NCBI GenBank assembly: GCA_963677445.2 | Contig: CAXXGF010000006.1 | Location: 1 to 64,000, forward strand | Direction: 5' to 3' | From: G963677445 sp963677445 | GTDB lineage: Bacteria > Bacteroidota > Ignavibacteria > Ignavibacteriales > Melioribacteraceae | DNA length: 64,000 bases | In this document: piece by piece, positions 37,938 through 46,830 of the stretch | How the letters are laid out: the number at the start of each line of letters is the position of its first letter | Numbering within the stretch: position 1 is the first letter of the stretch | Notes under the pieces: generated by a model | The model's database searches: none | What the model was told of the DNA's origin: nothing | The model's input: the letters and a program-made list of their open reading frames with translations, nothing else | Translations under genes and position numbers: made by a program

Positions 37938-39839
37938 TCAGAAAAAAGTTAATATTGTTCCGTTCTTGCCAACCATGGTTACCAAACCGGAACGGGTTAT
38001 CGCCATATCATTAAAGTTTACAAATGTGCCGGTCGAATAAGGACGCCAGCTTGCCCCTTTGTCGTTAGAATAAAGGATCATTCCTTTGCTTCCCGCTATG
38101 AGTCCAATATCCTCAGATATAAATTTAACCTTCTGCAAACCGCCGACCCGGTCCACTCTGACCTGTTTCCAGGAGGAACCGCCATCATCAGTTCTGAATA
38201 TTGTGCCTCCGCCGCCAACGGTAACGCCATAATCTTCATTCACAAAATCGATTGAGCGAAGATATTTTTTGGTGAACGTTGGCTGTAATTCCCAGGTCTC
38301 TCCTTCATCGGTTGTTTTATAAATAATACCATTCCAGCCGACAATGAATCCTGTGTTTTTCGTATTAAAAGCTATATCATATAAGATGGAGTTGGAATTT
38401 ATAGAAGCTCTTCTCCAGTTCAGACCACCGTTGTTGGTTTTCATTACCAGTCCCTTGCTGCCAAGTATAAAACCGGTATTATTATCTATAAAATGTATTC
38501 TGAAAATTGTCTGACTTCCAGGGATTTCAATTTTGTCATAGGTGGTGAAAAAATTCCTCGTTTTGTAAATCGCCGAACTATCCCCGACAATTATACACCT
38601 GCCCGAAGGAGAATAATATCCGTCGCGCAAAGTGATCTTCCGGTCAAACCGGATTTCCTCCCAGTTTTTTCCTTTGTTATTTGTCCTGAGGATTATTCCC
38701 GAATCTCCAATCGCGAATGCTTTTGCATCACTGAAATATTCAATTGAATGGAGGGTTTCGTGAGTCTGGCTCTCCTGTTTCTCAAGTTTTTTAAACCTCT
38801 CGGAGAATTTCCCCGATTCAAAGAGGCTGTTGATGTTGTACTTGTCAAGTTTCTCAAGTTGTCCGCTGTTAACCAGTATCTGCGATTGCGATACAATAAA
38901 ATATGAAATTATAAGGAAGATGACGCCGAAAATTGAAAATCCCAGGATTGAATAAAATTTCTTCTTGGCCGGCATTCTTTCAGCTTTTTTCGCCTCATTC
39001 TCCTGAATTTTGTAAAGATATTTTTCCAGTTCAGCCAGCGAACGGGCAAATTCTTCGCATGACGCAAATCTCTCAAGGGAATTTTTAGCCATAGCTCTTT
39101 CTATCAGCTCATCCACAATGGTTGGAGTGCCGGGCATCAGGTCCGATATCTTCGGAGGCATTTTATTTACATGAGCGTCCATTACTTCATATTCGCTTTT
39201 GCAATCGAAAGGGGGACGGCCGACGATCATTTCATAAAATGTGGCTCCGATTGAGTAGATATCACTCGCGGCAGAAGTATCCTCACCTTTAACCTGCTCG
39301 GGACTCATATAATATACGGTGCCAAGTTTACTTCCCGGTTTGGTGAATTGTTTATCGGTGGATGATTTCGATATACCGAAATCCATTACCTTACCAACAC
39401 CTTCCTGGTTAAATATAATATTCGACGGTTTGATATCTCTGTGTACAAATCCCCTGGAATGGGCAAAAGCCATACCGGCAAGAAGCTGCTTCATTATATA
39501 TACAGCATCGAATATATTAAAACGTCCCTGGCGGTAGATTACTTTTTCCAGACTCTCCCCTTCGATATACTCCATTACAATGCCGAGAAGATCGGAATAT
39601 TCGATAAATCCGAATACCGTAACGATATTCGTATGTGTCAGGTTAGCCTGGTTTTTCGCTTCCCTTTTGAAACGTTCAATATGACGCTCATTTCCAAACA
39701 TATTCTGGGCGAGCATCTTAATAGCGACATATCGTTCCAGTTTGGTATCGTATGCTTTATATACGATTCCCATACCCCCTTTTCCAAGAGTCGAAACGAT
39801 TTTATAATTATCAATGGTGATTCCAATTAATTCTTCCAT
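37938..39839 (-). CDS. Transmembrane Ser/Thr protein kinase with extracytoplasmic YCF48-like propeller
   Basis: 633 aa. PknB-type kinase at about 11-275: P-loop GKGGMGIVYKAY, K41 in VAIK, HRDIKPSN (133-140), DFG (153-155), APE-like SPEQV. One TM at about 296-322. The outside part (about 365-633) has at least five repeats of the BNR/YCF48 type (xGxxGxIxxTxDGGxxW, e.g. GIIYKTTDEGETWELQ and GTIFRTDDGGSSWKQ). First gene of a tight operon with murA, so it may couple an envelope signal to cell-wall synthesis; that role is inference. PASTA domains, the usual sensors of cell-wall kinases, are absent. Confidence 0.88.
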   Translation of the reverse strand: MEELIGITIDNYKIVSTLGKGGMGIVYKAYDTKLERYVAIKMLAQNMFGNERHIERFKREAKNQANLTHTNIVTVFGFIEYSDLLGIVMEYIEGESLEKVIYRQGRFNIFDAVYIMKQLLAGMAFAHSRGFVHRDIKPSNIIFNQEGVGKVMDFGISKSSTDKQFTKPGSKLGTVYYMSPEQVKGEDTSAASDIYSIGATFYEMIVGRPPFDCKSEYEVMDAHVNKMPPKISDLMPGTPTIVDELIERAMAKNSLERFASCEEFARSLAELEKYLYKIQENEAKKAERMPAKKKFYSILGFSIFGVIFLIISYFIVSQSQILVNSGQLEKLDKYNINSLFESGKFSERFKKLEKQESQTHETLHSIEYFSDAKAFAIGDSGIILRTNNKGKNWEEIRFDRKITLRDGYYSPSGRCIIVGDSSAIYKTRNFFTTYDKIEIPGSQTIFRIHFIDNNTGFILGSKGLVMKTNNGGLNWRRASINSNSILYDIAFNTKNTGFIVGWNGIIYKTTDEGETWELQPTFTKKYLRSIDFVNEDYGVTVGGGGTIFRTDDGGSSWKQVRVDRVGGLQKVKFISEDIGLIAGSKGMILYSNDKGASWRPYSTGTFVNFNDMAITRSGLVTMVGKNGTILTFF

Positions 39840-40844
39840 AAAGAAGCAGCTCTGTTTATGAAGAAAAATTCAGATTAGCTTATAATATAATAATAATTTT
39901 TTAATAATTGATAAGTTAATCCAATTATTTGGTCAACATTTTAAATTTTTATTTTTTATAAGGCGATCTGACACACTCCGGCAGAAGATTATAGGAAATA
40001 ATCCAGAGTCGGGAGTGAAGGGATAGTTGGGCCACTTAATAATCATATTCTTGCTTTAAATGGCGGAATATTGAATAGTGCATGATAAAACAGACAAATC
40101 GTACTCGTAGTTATAGGAAATTCTGCTAAAGAGTCCCAATTCGGGAAAACATCAAATTTCAAATTTGACGGCGACAATAATAGAAATAATAACCTTTCGG
40201 AAACTCTTCAATATTGAAAGATCGAAATCACCTCCCCTTAAGATGTTTAGGAGAGGATTGGAGGGATTTGATCTACCTTGAGTTGGAACTATTTCGGAGA
40301 GAAGTCCATTTATTTTACCCCCCGAAATGACGGATGTTTTCACGCTATTATACTCTTGTTGTTTGTAAGCAAGTTAATAAAAACGAGTCGTACTCATGGA
40401 ACATCCCTCTGGGGCGAAGCAGTACTCATAATCGTACTCAAGAAATGAATTACGATTTTTCCGTTAGTAGTTAAATTCTACTCAAAATCGCAATATTTTT
40501 CATGAACACAACCAGAGGTTAAGCGGAGTCGAAACCAGCAGCGGGAGCCCAGATTCCCTTCAAACACCGGTAACAGATCAAGTTTATTCGCGTTAGATTC
40601 CGGGCTTTTTAAAAAGGACGCAAAAAACCTGAATGATAAGCAACCAAGGTAAGTATTTCTGGAAAAACTAAAAGTCTCATTCGTCCCATGAGTCCCCCTG
40701 CAACTTTGGTTCCGGTAATGCCAGCTTGGTAATCAGGAAAAGGATATCGCCGGAATATTCCTAAACCACCGAAGACAAGCAAGATAACATCGATATCCTA
40801 TTCCAAATTCGTAATTCGTAATTTAAAAACGCCTGAACTACCGG
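39840..40844. other. 1-kb gene-free region
   Basis: The segment next to 39839 is AT-rich and should hold the kinase operon promoter, but no clear -35/-10 was identified. The rest carries degenerate copies of dispersed motifs: TCGTACTCGT/TCGTACTCAT (40095, 40385, 40430), a TAGTAGTTAAATTCTACTCAAAAT copy of the GCGTAGAATTTAA family (about 40465), and a GGAGAGGATTGGAGGG segment. No tRNA or conserved coding frame was seen. Confidence 0.45.
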
Positions 40845-42392
40845 TTATTTAGCCAGGAGCATTTTTCCCGCGAGGCTTTTATTATTTATATTCAGCATGT
40901 AAATATACACACCTGATGAATGTTCAGAAGCGTCAAAATTCACTTCATGCAGACCGGCTTCCTGAATTTCATTAACCAGAACAACACTGCTTTCCCCTGT
41001 AACTGAAAATATTTCCAGTTTAACCTGGGCTCTGTTATCCATCTGATATGATATTATGGTAGAGGGATTAAAGGGATTAGGATAATTGCCCAATAATTCA
41101 AAACCTGTTGGTGCGCCGGCTGTTTCTTTTCGAAACTCCGGAATGGAATTATCAATTATATACTGACCGTCATTATTTTTTATTCTTTCACCGGTAGTGA
41201 CATCGATCAAAGAATAACCCTCAGGAATACCGGTTAACATAACCGGGAATTCAGCGGAGTTTAGTTCCATTTTAAGCGATTCCCTGTCCAATGTTTCAGT
41301 CTGATAACCGCTGCTGAATCTTACATCAAAGATTCCATCCGGAGGAAGCGGAGGCAACAAACTGAACTTGTCCTCTTTTGATGAAAGATAAAGAGAACCT
41401 CTCAATCCTCTGGAGTCAGTAAAAATTATTTCTTTTTCGAAAAAATTCGTTTCCAATTTTTGAATAGTTTTTCCTCCGGGAATCAGAACTCCGGCAGAGG
41501 TACAATTTACCCAATAACCTTTCCCGGGAATCAGTGTCGAAGCGTTAAGATATCCATTATCAAATTCAAAAAAGTTGCTTGAAATTATTCCGGCCGGATC
41601 AGAGGTAATAGAGGATACCGCAATTTCCTCATGGAACGGACCTACAAGGTTCCATCCTTCCGAAACAGGAATATTTACCGCAACGTCTGCTCCTGAAACT
41701 GTTACCTCCCCCTGCTGAGAGAACTTTATCCAGTAACCTTCTCCATTCTCAAGTTCCGATGTCAGCCGGTATGAGCCATTGAAACCGAAAGCATCTGAGG
41801 AGGCATCGGGAAAAAGCGCTGAAACTGACATATCACCGGCAGCAAGAGGAACAGAAACAAGATTCCAGCCTTCGTTATAGGCAACCTGGCTGTTAAGCGT
41901 TGTGCCGCCGATAGTTATCGAAAAGTTATCAGCAAAATTCCATTCCTTCTTTTTCCCCATACCGGTTACATAAATTATTTCATCCCCGGCTGTTGAGGGA
42001 GCTGTATATTCAAAATAATAGGTATAACTGCCACCACTGTAATTCCGGGGACTTGATTGAACCAGCTCTAAGCCTAAAACTTTCAGATTATTATCAACCT
42101 TAGCCAATGTGCCCGATGAAACAGCAATATCTACCCCCACATCATTTCCGCTTCCTCCTGATATTGTTACGGTATAATCACCTGTTGCGCCGGGCAGTAA
42201 TTCCGCCGGCCCATCCACAATAACATGCACCATTGATGTAGCGCTGCCATGAGTTCCATGGCAAGCGCCGCATCCTGAGGCATTTGTCTTTAATGTATAT
42301 CCTGTTATGCCGTTGGGATATGCTAAAGCAGAATCAGATAAAAAAAGAATTCCTGCCGCCAGAAGAAAAAATGTAAACAAAACAGATCTCAT
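40845..42392 (-). CDS. T9SS-exported CxxCH protein with GWN repeats
   Basis: 515 aa, preceded by GGAG. Signal peptide (1-24). A single haem-type motif CGACH (41-45) lies within ASGCGACHGTHGS. A beta-sandwich follows (about 50-165), as in CxxCH-containing exported proteins of this group. Then two GWNLVSVPLA / GWNLVG repeats ending GYWIK / GYWVN (about 170-310), an LPPLPPDGIFDVRF segment, and a C-terminal T9SS sorting domain (NYPNPFNPSTI, ending MLLAK). From the GWN repeats on, it is homologous to the large protein at 7673. The CxxCH suggests covalent haem and an electron-transfer role; whether haem is attached is unknown. Confidence 0.82.
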   Translation of the reverse strand: MRSVLFTFFLLAAGILFLSDSALAYPNGITGYTLKTNASGCGACHGTHGSATSMVHVIVDGPAELLPGATGDYTVTISGGSGNDVGVDIAVSSGTLAKVDNNLKVLGLELVQSSPRNYSGGSYTYYFEYTAPSTAGDEIIYVTGMGKKKEWNFADNFSITIGGTTLNSQVAYNEGWNLVSVPLAAGDMSVSALFPDASSDAFGFNGSYRLTSELENGEGYWIKFSQQGEVTVSGADVAVNIPVSEGWNLVGPFHEEIAVSSITSDPAGIISSNFFEFDNGYLNASTLIPGKGYWVNCTSAGVLIPGGKTIQKLETNFFEKEIIFTDSRGLRGSLYLSSKEDKFSLLPPLPPDGIFDVRFSSGYQTETLDRESLKMELNSAEFPVMLTGIPEGYSLIDVTTGERIKNNDGQYIIDNSIPEFRKETAGAPTGFELLGNYPNPFNPSTIISYQMDNRAQVKLEIFSVTGESSVVLVNEIQEAGLHEVNFDASEHSSGVYIYMLNINNKSLAGKMLLAK

Positions 42393-42906
42393 ATCAACTC
42401 CGCATAAAATAAGATTAAAGGATAAACATATTCAATATACTGATTTATTCCGGGAATGCAAACGATTCCTTCATTAAATTAAAACAATGAGTATTCCGGG
42501 CAAAACTTACATGACCCCCCGGCCCGAAAATAGATGATTACTTTATGCACGAATTTAAAACCGGACTCCGGCCTGAAGTCACGGAGTTATTTTTAATTCA
42601 ATTTTGAATAGAGCCTTTTCCCTCAATAGTCATAGACTGGCAAGCCAGAAGTGAGATAACAAGGGGACTCATGGGACAAATGGGATTTTTGGGTTTTCCA
42701 CAATTGCATGCCTGATTGATTGTCATTCCGGTTTTTCGCGTCTTTTGCAAAAAGACCGGAATCTAATGCAGATTATTACTGTCAATCAGCAATAATTTTG
42801 CCATTTTGCGTAGAATTTAACTGCTTACGGAGTAATTCCTCTCCGAATACAAAATGAACTACATCACCGCCGTCACCAGCCCGGCCATCATGCTCTTACT
42901 CTTGTT
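42393..42906. other. Gene-free intergenic region with dispersed motifs
   Basis: Contains GGCAAGCCAGAAGTGAG (42640), an ATTCCGGTTTTTCGCG...AAAGACCGGAAT inverted repeat (about 42725-42762), and TTTTGCCATTTTGCGTAGAATTTAACTG (about 42795), members of families found elsewhere in the window. No gene is supported. Confidence 0.4.
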
Positions 42907-43785
42907 CTACTCTTCCCGTCCAACATCCATTTTCACCGCTGAACGAAGATGAAGATCGCGCTGCGGATAAGGTATTTCAATATTATTCTCACGGAATTTT
43001 CTAACAATAGAACAGTTGACATCCGACCTGACATAATAATATCTTTTAGGTTCGTCAATCCAAAATCGAAGCTGCATATCCCATGAAGAGTCACCAAAGT
43101 TTTTTAAATGAACTTCAGGATCCGGGTTGTTAAGAACTTCTTTATTTTCTAACGCGACTTCTTTCATCGCGCGAATAACAGTATCCAGATCGGAATCATA
43201 AGACACTCCCACATTCAGGTCTATTCTGATCTTCTTATCACCATGCGACCAGTTAATTACCGAGTTGGAAATAAAATCTGAATTTGGAACAATTATGGAT
43301 ATATTATTAAGCGATTGAATAGTAGTAGAACGGATATGTATATCAAGAACATCTCCTTCAGTGTCTCCAACTGTAACCCTGTCCCCCACTTTTATCGGCC
43401 TTTCAAAAAGGAGAATAAGACCGGCAATAAAATTGGAAGTTACATTCTGCAAGCCAAAACCGATACCAACAGAGAGAAAACCAAGTATTACCGCGATCCC
43501 GCTGAGGTCAATCCCAATTGTCTGAAACGCGACAATAATACCAATAAAAATCACAATGTACTGTGTGATCCTTGTAAGTGTAAACTGCATCCCCTCCTCG
43601 ATATGGAAACGGGTGAGAATTTTCGCAAGCAGTCTTGTACGAAGCAATTTGGCGGCGAAAAGAAAAAGAGTAATTATCAGAATCAAAATTAAAAATGATA
43701 CAATAGTTACAGGGGTCTGGTTGATCGTGAAAATCTGGTATTCAACTACATTTTTAATTTGGGTCCAAATATCGGTAACTTCCAT
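42907..43785 (-). CDS. MscS-family mechanosensitive ion channel
   Basis: 292 aa. Three TM segments (about 20-45, 65-88, 90-115). The pore-lining TM3 and following helix read GIAVILGFLSVGIGFGLQNVTSNFIAGLILLFERP, the MscS signature. The cytoplasmic beta domain follows (VGDTEGDVLDIHIRSTTIQSLNNISIIVPNSDFISNSVINWSH), and the end of the C-terminal cage is EIPYPQRDLHLR. Releases solutes upon hypo-osmotic shock. Monocistronic on the minus strand, start preceded by CAGGAGACC. Length is typical. Confidence 0.93.
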   Translation of the reverse strand: MEVTDIWTQIKNVVEYQIFTINQTPVTIVSFLILILIITLFLFAAKLLRTRLLAKILTRFHIEEGMQFTLTRITQYIVIFIGIIVAFQTIGIDLSGIAVILGFLSVGIGFGLQNVTSNFIAGLILLFERPIKVGDRVTVGDTEGDVLDIHIRSTTIQSLNNISIIVPNSDFISNSVINWSHGDKKIRIDLNVGVSYDSDLDTVIRAMKEVALENKEVLNNPDPEVHLKNFGDSSWDMQLRFWIDEPKRYYYVRSDVNCSIVRKFRENNIEIPYPQRDLHLRSAVKMDVGREE

Positions 43786-43868
43786 TCGAGGTCTCCTGAA
43801 TAAAAAGTTTAGAGAGAATCAGCTAAAATTCTCTCTTATATTAAACATCATTCATATGATTTACAAGT

Positions 43869-46682
43869 CTATTTGAGGAGAATCATTTTCCTGCTCTTTT
43901 CAAATCCTTCAGAGGGTACAGAAAGGGTGTAAATATATGTGCCGCTGGCGAGTCCCCGGGCGTCAAAAATAACGGAATATTCACCCGGCTCATATTTCCC
44001 TTCCATAAGGGTCCTTATTTTCCGGCCATTAATGTCAAAAACCTCAAGCGAAATATCGCAATTGCATGGTATTGCGAACCGGATAAATGTTTCGGGATTA
44101 AAAGGATTTGGATAATTGGGAAGAAGCGAAAACTTTTCCGGTAACGCAGATTCGACCGTAATTTCAGAAACTATTTTTTTTGTTCCATCCAGATCAACCT
44201 GAATAAGCCTGTACCGGATAATATCTCCGCCGCCGGGATTCAGATCAGTGAATGTATAACTTCTTGGTTCCGAAGAGCTTGCGGCTCCATCGACAAATGT
44301 TATCTGCTTAAATTCTTCCTGGTTTGAACTGCGGTATATTTCAAACCCCAGGTTGTTGTTCTCAGTCGCGGTTTTCCACTCCAGTATTACTGAACCGTTA
44401 TTCGCGATGCCTCTGAAATAGACAAGCTCAACAGGTATCACAGCATTGTTCAGGTCAGTTTCAAAAATTGATCTGCCGTGAGTCCCGATTCTCAGCAGCC
44501 GTTTTCCATTAATATATACGTAACTGAAATCCATCGCGGGCACGACAGGCATACCTGTTCCGGCTCTGCTCCAGTTTTCTCCATGGTCAATAGTCCGGTA
44601 AACTCCAAAATCATTGGCGATATAAAGAACATCCGTGTTAAGAGGATCAATAAAAAGATCATTATGTGGAATATCGGGCAGATTGCCTGAGATATCTTCC
44701 CAGGAGGTTCCATAATCTGACGAATAATATAATTTGCCGGAACCAAAACCTGTCCTGACAACATATAAATCTTCATTAACCGGGGAACAGACCACACGCG
44801 AAACTCCTCTTTTTGCCCCGGGCAAATTCTGATCAACAGCCCGCCAGTTAATTCCCCCATCCAGCGATACCTTGATATCCGGATCATCTGAGTACCTGTT
44901 AGCGGAAAGGATCATAACATTATCATTCGTATTACAAATATCCATTGTATGAATAGCTGATGATGACTGGCTGCCTGAAAGAGCTTCCCAGGTGTTTCCC
45001 CTGTCGGTTGATTTCCAGGGTCTGTCACTTGCGGTATAAATTACCGTACTCTGGGTGGGATGCATAAAAAATGGAGCGGTCCACGCTTTTGGCTGACTCC
45101 CCCAGTCAGGTGAAATCGATAAAAATGATCCATATCCTCCCCCGGTTGTGCTTCTTTTAATAGCTCCGTTCTGGGTTGCCATATAAACATTTCTCGATAT
45201 CCGGGGATCAATAAAACATTCCATTCCGTCTCCGGTTGTTACAAGATAATATACTGATGCTCCTCCGTCATCTGTACGGAAATTTCCATTATCCTGGGCG
45301 CCCCCTATAATAACATTCTCATCATTCTGGTCTGACGCGATTCTGTAAAACTGAATGGTTCTTAAACCTGTATTGATATCAATCCAGTTAGCGCCGCCAT
45401 CAGTGCTTTTATAGATACCTCCGTCACATCCCACATAACGGTAATCAGGATCGGACTGCGAAAAACGCATGATATGAAAATCGACATGCATAGCCTGATT
45501 CCAGTAGCCTCCCCCGACATAATCAAAATTTGTTCCGTCGGTTGTTCGAAGAAGTTCATTATGACCGATGTAAACCTCCCGCGAATTCTCAGGATTCACA
45601 CCGATCAGCAAATCATACCATCCCTGGCTCGAATAAATTAGGTCGGTTACAGAACTCCAGTTTTCACCATCATCATTCGATTTATAAAGCTGCATATTAT
45701 GGTCGGAATAATAAACGAGAAGATAAAGAACCTGTGGATCGCCCGCGGTGGCTATCTGCATTCTTCCTATGCTGCCCTGGTTGGACAATCCGTCGTTGCT
45801 GATAGTCCATGTTTCTCCTCCATCGGTGGAAATATGAAAATCTTTATCTGCCACCGCATATATTCTATCCGAAATATATGGGTCCGGCAACACATCAAAA
45901 CCATCATTGAGATTTAATACCTGACGCCAGGTTATTCCGTAATCGTTGCTTTTCCAGACACCTTCATTCCCAGGATTGGTAAAAAAGCGGTATCCACTTC
46001 CGAGAGTGGCAAAAACTTCCGAGTTGTCGAACGGATTAACCGCGATATTTCCAAAATGTGTTCTGTCTCCGAATCCGCTTGTAATGTGGGTCCATGTATC
46101 TCCTCCATCGGTGGATTTGAACATCCCTCTTCCATCGAAAGTAACAGAATTAAAATTGTACATTGTTTCGCCTGTACCGGCATACACATTATCCGGATTC
46201 AGCGGATCAATGGCAATGGAACCAAAACTCAGCGCCTCCATTCCGGCGCCGATATCAAGCCAGTCCTGGCCGCCGTTCGTGCTTTTCCAGATACCTCCGC
46301 AGGCCGCTCCGACGTATACTATCTCAGGATCGGTCGGGTGTATGGCTATCGCTCTTACCCTGCCGCTGACCACTCCCCACTGTGAGGGCCAGGTGGAGTT
46401 AATTCCGTGAGGTCCCCTTTTCTCCCAGATTATTCCATCTCTGCTTCCCTGGCTTCTTGATTGAAGCTCAGATTCTACTGTTTCATCTTTAAGAGTCATA
46501 AAATAATCATAAGGAAGAGAATCAATTCCTGACAGACGGGGACGGTAAAAGTCCTCAAATCTTTTATACTGTTTGGTTATTTTGATGTCATTATCTACGA
46601 CATTCCAGAAAGGGTCTGTCTGCGCGAATAACTGAGCAGACATTATTGTCAAAACAAATATTAATAAGTATCTTTTTTTCAT
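43869..46682 (-). CDS. T9SS-exported BNR/sortilin-like beta-propeller protein
   Basis: 937 aa. Signal peptide to LFAQ (1-20). A dozen or so BNR/Asp-box motifs (KSTNGGQDW, KSTDGGDTW, STDGGETW, KSTDGGANW, RTIDHGENW) make one or two propellers at about 80-730, as in VPS10/sortilin-type and exported glycosidase-like proteins of this group. Then comes an FN3-like domain (VELVYFRGIANNGSVILEWKTATENNNLGFEIYRS), and a T9SS sorting domain closes it (NYPNPFNPETFIRFAIP, ending MILLK). No glycoside hydrolase catalytic residues can be assigned, so an enzymatic function is not claimed. Probably surface-exposed or secreted. Confidence 0.85.
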   Translation of the reverse strand: MKKRYLLIFVLTIMSAQLFAQTDPFWNVVDNDIKITKQYKRFEDFYRPRLSGIDSLPYDYFMTLKDETVESELQSRSQGSRDGIIWEKRGPHGINSTWPSQWGVVSGRVRAIAIHPTDPEIVYVGAACGGIWKSTNGGQDWLDIGAGMEALSFGSIAIDPLNPDNVYAGTGETMYNFNSVTFDGRGMFKSTDGGDTWTHITSGFGDRTHFGNIAVNPFDNSEVFATLGSGYRFFTNPGNEGVWKSNDYGITWRQVLNLNDGFDVLPDPYISDRIYAVADKDFHISTDGGETWTISNDGLSNQGSIGRMQIATAGDPQVLYLLVYYSDHNMQLYKSNDDGENWSSVTDLIYSSQGWYDLLIGVNPENSREVYIGHNELLRTTDGTNFDYVGGGYWNQAMHVDFHIMRFSQSDPDYRYVGCDGGIYKSTDGGANWIDINTGLRTIQFYRIASDQNDENVIIGGAQDNGNFRTDDGGASVYYLVTTGDGMECFIDPRISRNVYMATQNGAIKRSTTGGGYGSFLSISPDWGSQPKAWTAPFFMHPTQSTVIYTASDRPWKSTDRGNTWEALSGSQSSSAIHTMDICNTNDNVMILSANRYSDDPDIKVSLDGGINWRAVDQNLPGAKRGVSRVVCSPVNEDLYVVRTGFGSGKLYYSSDYGTSWEDISGNLPDIPHNDLFIDPLNTDVLYIANDFGVYRTIDHGENWSRAGTGMPVVPAMDFSYVYINGKRLLRIGTHGRSIFETDLNNAVIPVELVYFRGIANNGSVILEWKTATENNNLGFEIYRSSNQEEFKQITFVDGAASSSEPRSYTFTDLNPGGGDIIRYRLIQVDLDGTKKIVSEITVESALPEKFSLLPNYPNPFNPETFIRFAIPCNCDISLEVFDINGRKIRTLMEGKYEPGEYSVIFDARGLASGTYIYTLSVPSEGFEKSRKMILLK

Positions 46683-46792
46683 TCTGTAAGCTTTTTATTT
46701 TAATTGAACTGATTAAACTAAGATAACAAATTTACCTTTACAAGACCAAGAATAAAAAAAAAGAATTATATTATTTGCGGATTGGGCGGGAG

Positions 46793-46825
46793 AAAAAAAA
46801 GGGGCTGAGAAAACCTCAGACCCAT
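46793..46825 (-). terminator. Terminator after the lysine-ketoglutarate-reductase-like gene
   Basis: On the minus strand GGTCTGAGG-TTTT-CTCAGCCCC is followed by eight T's, a few nucleotides past the stop at 46831. Confidence 0.85.
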
Positions 46826-46830
46826 TTAAA

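Noticed and set aside
40152..40343. Small minus-strand gene in the 39.8-40.8 kb gap
   Set aside because: No ribosome-binding site and no family; it overlaps degenerate intergenic repeats.
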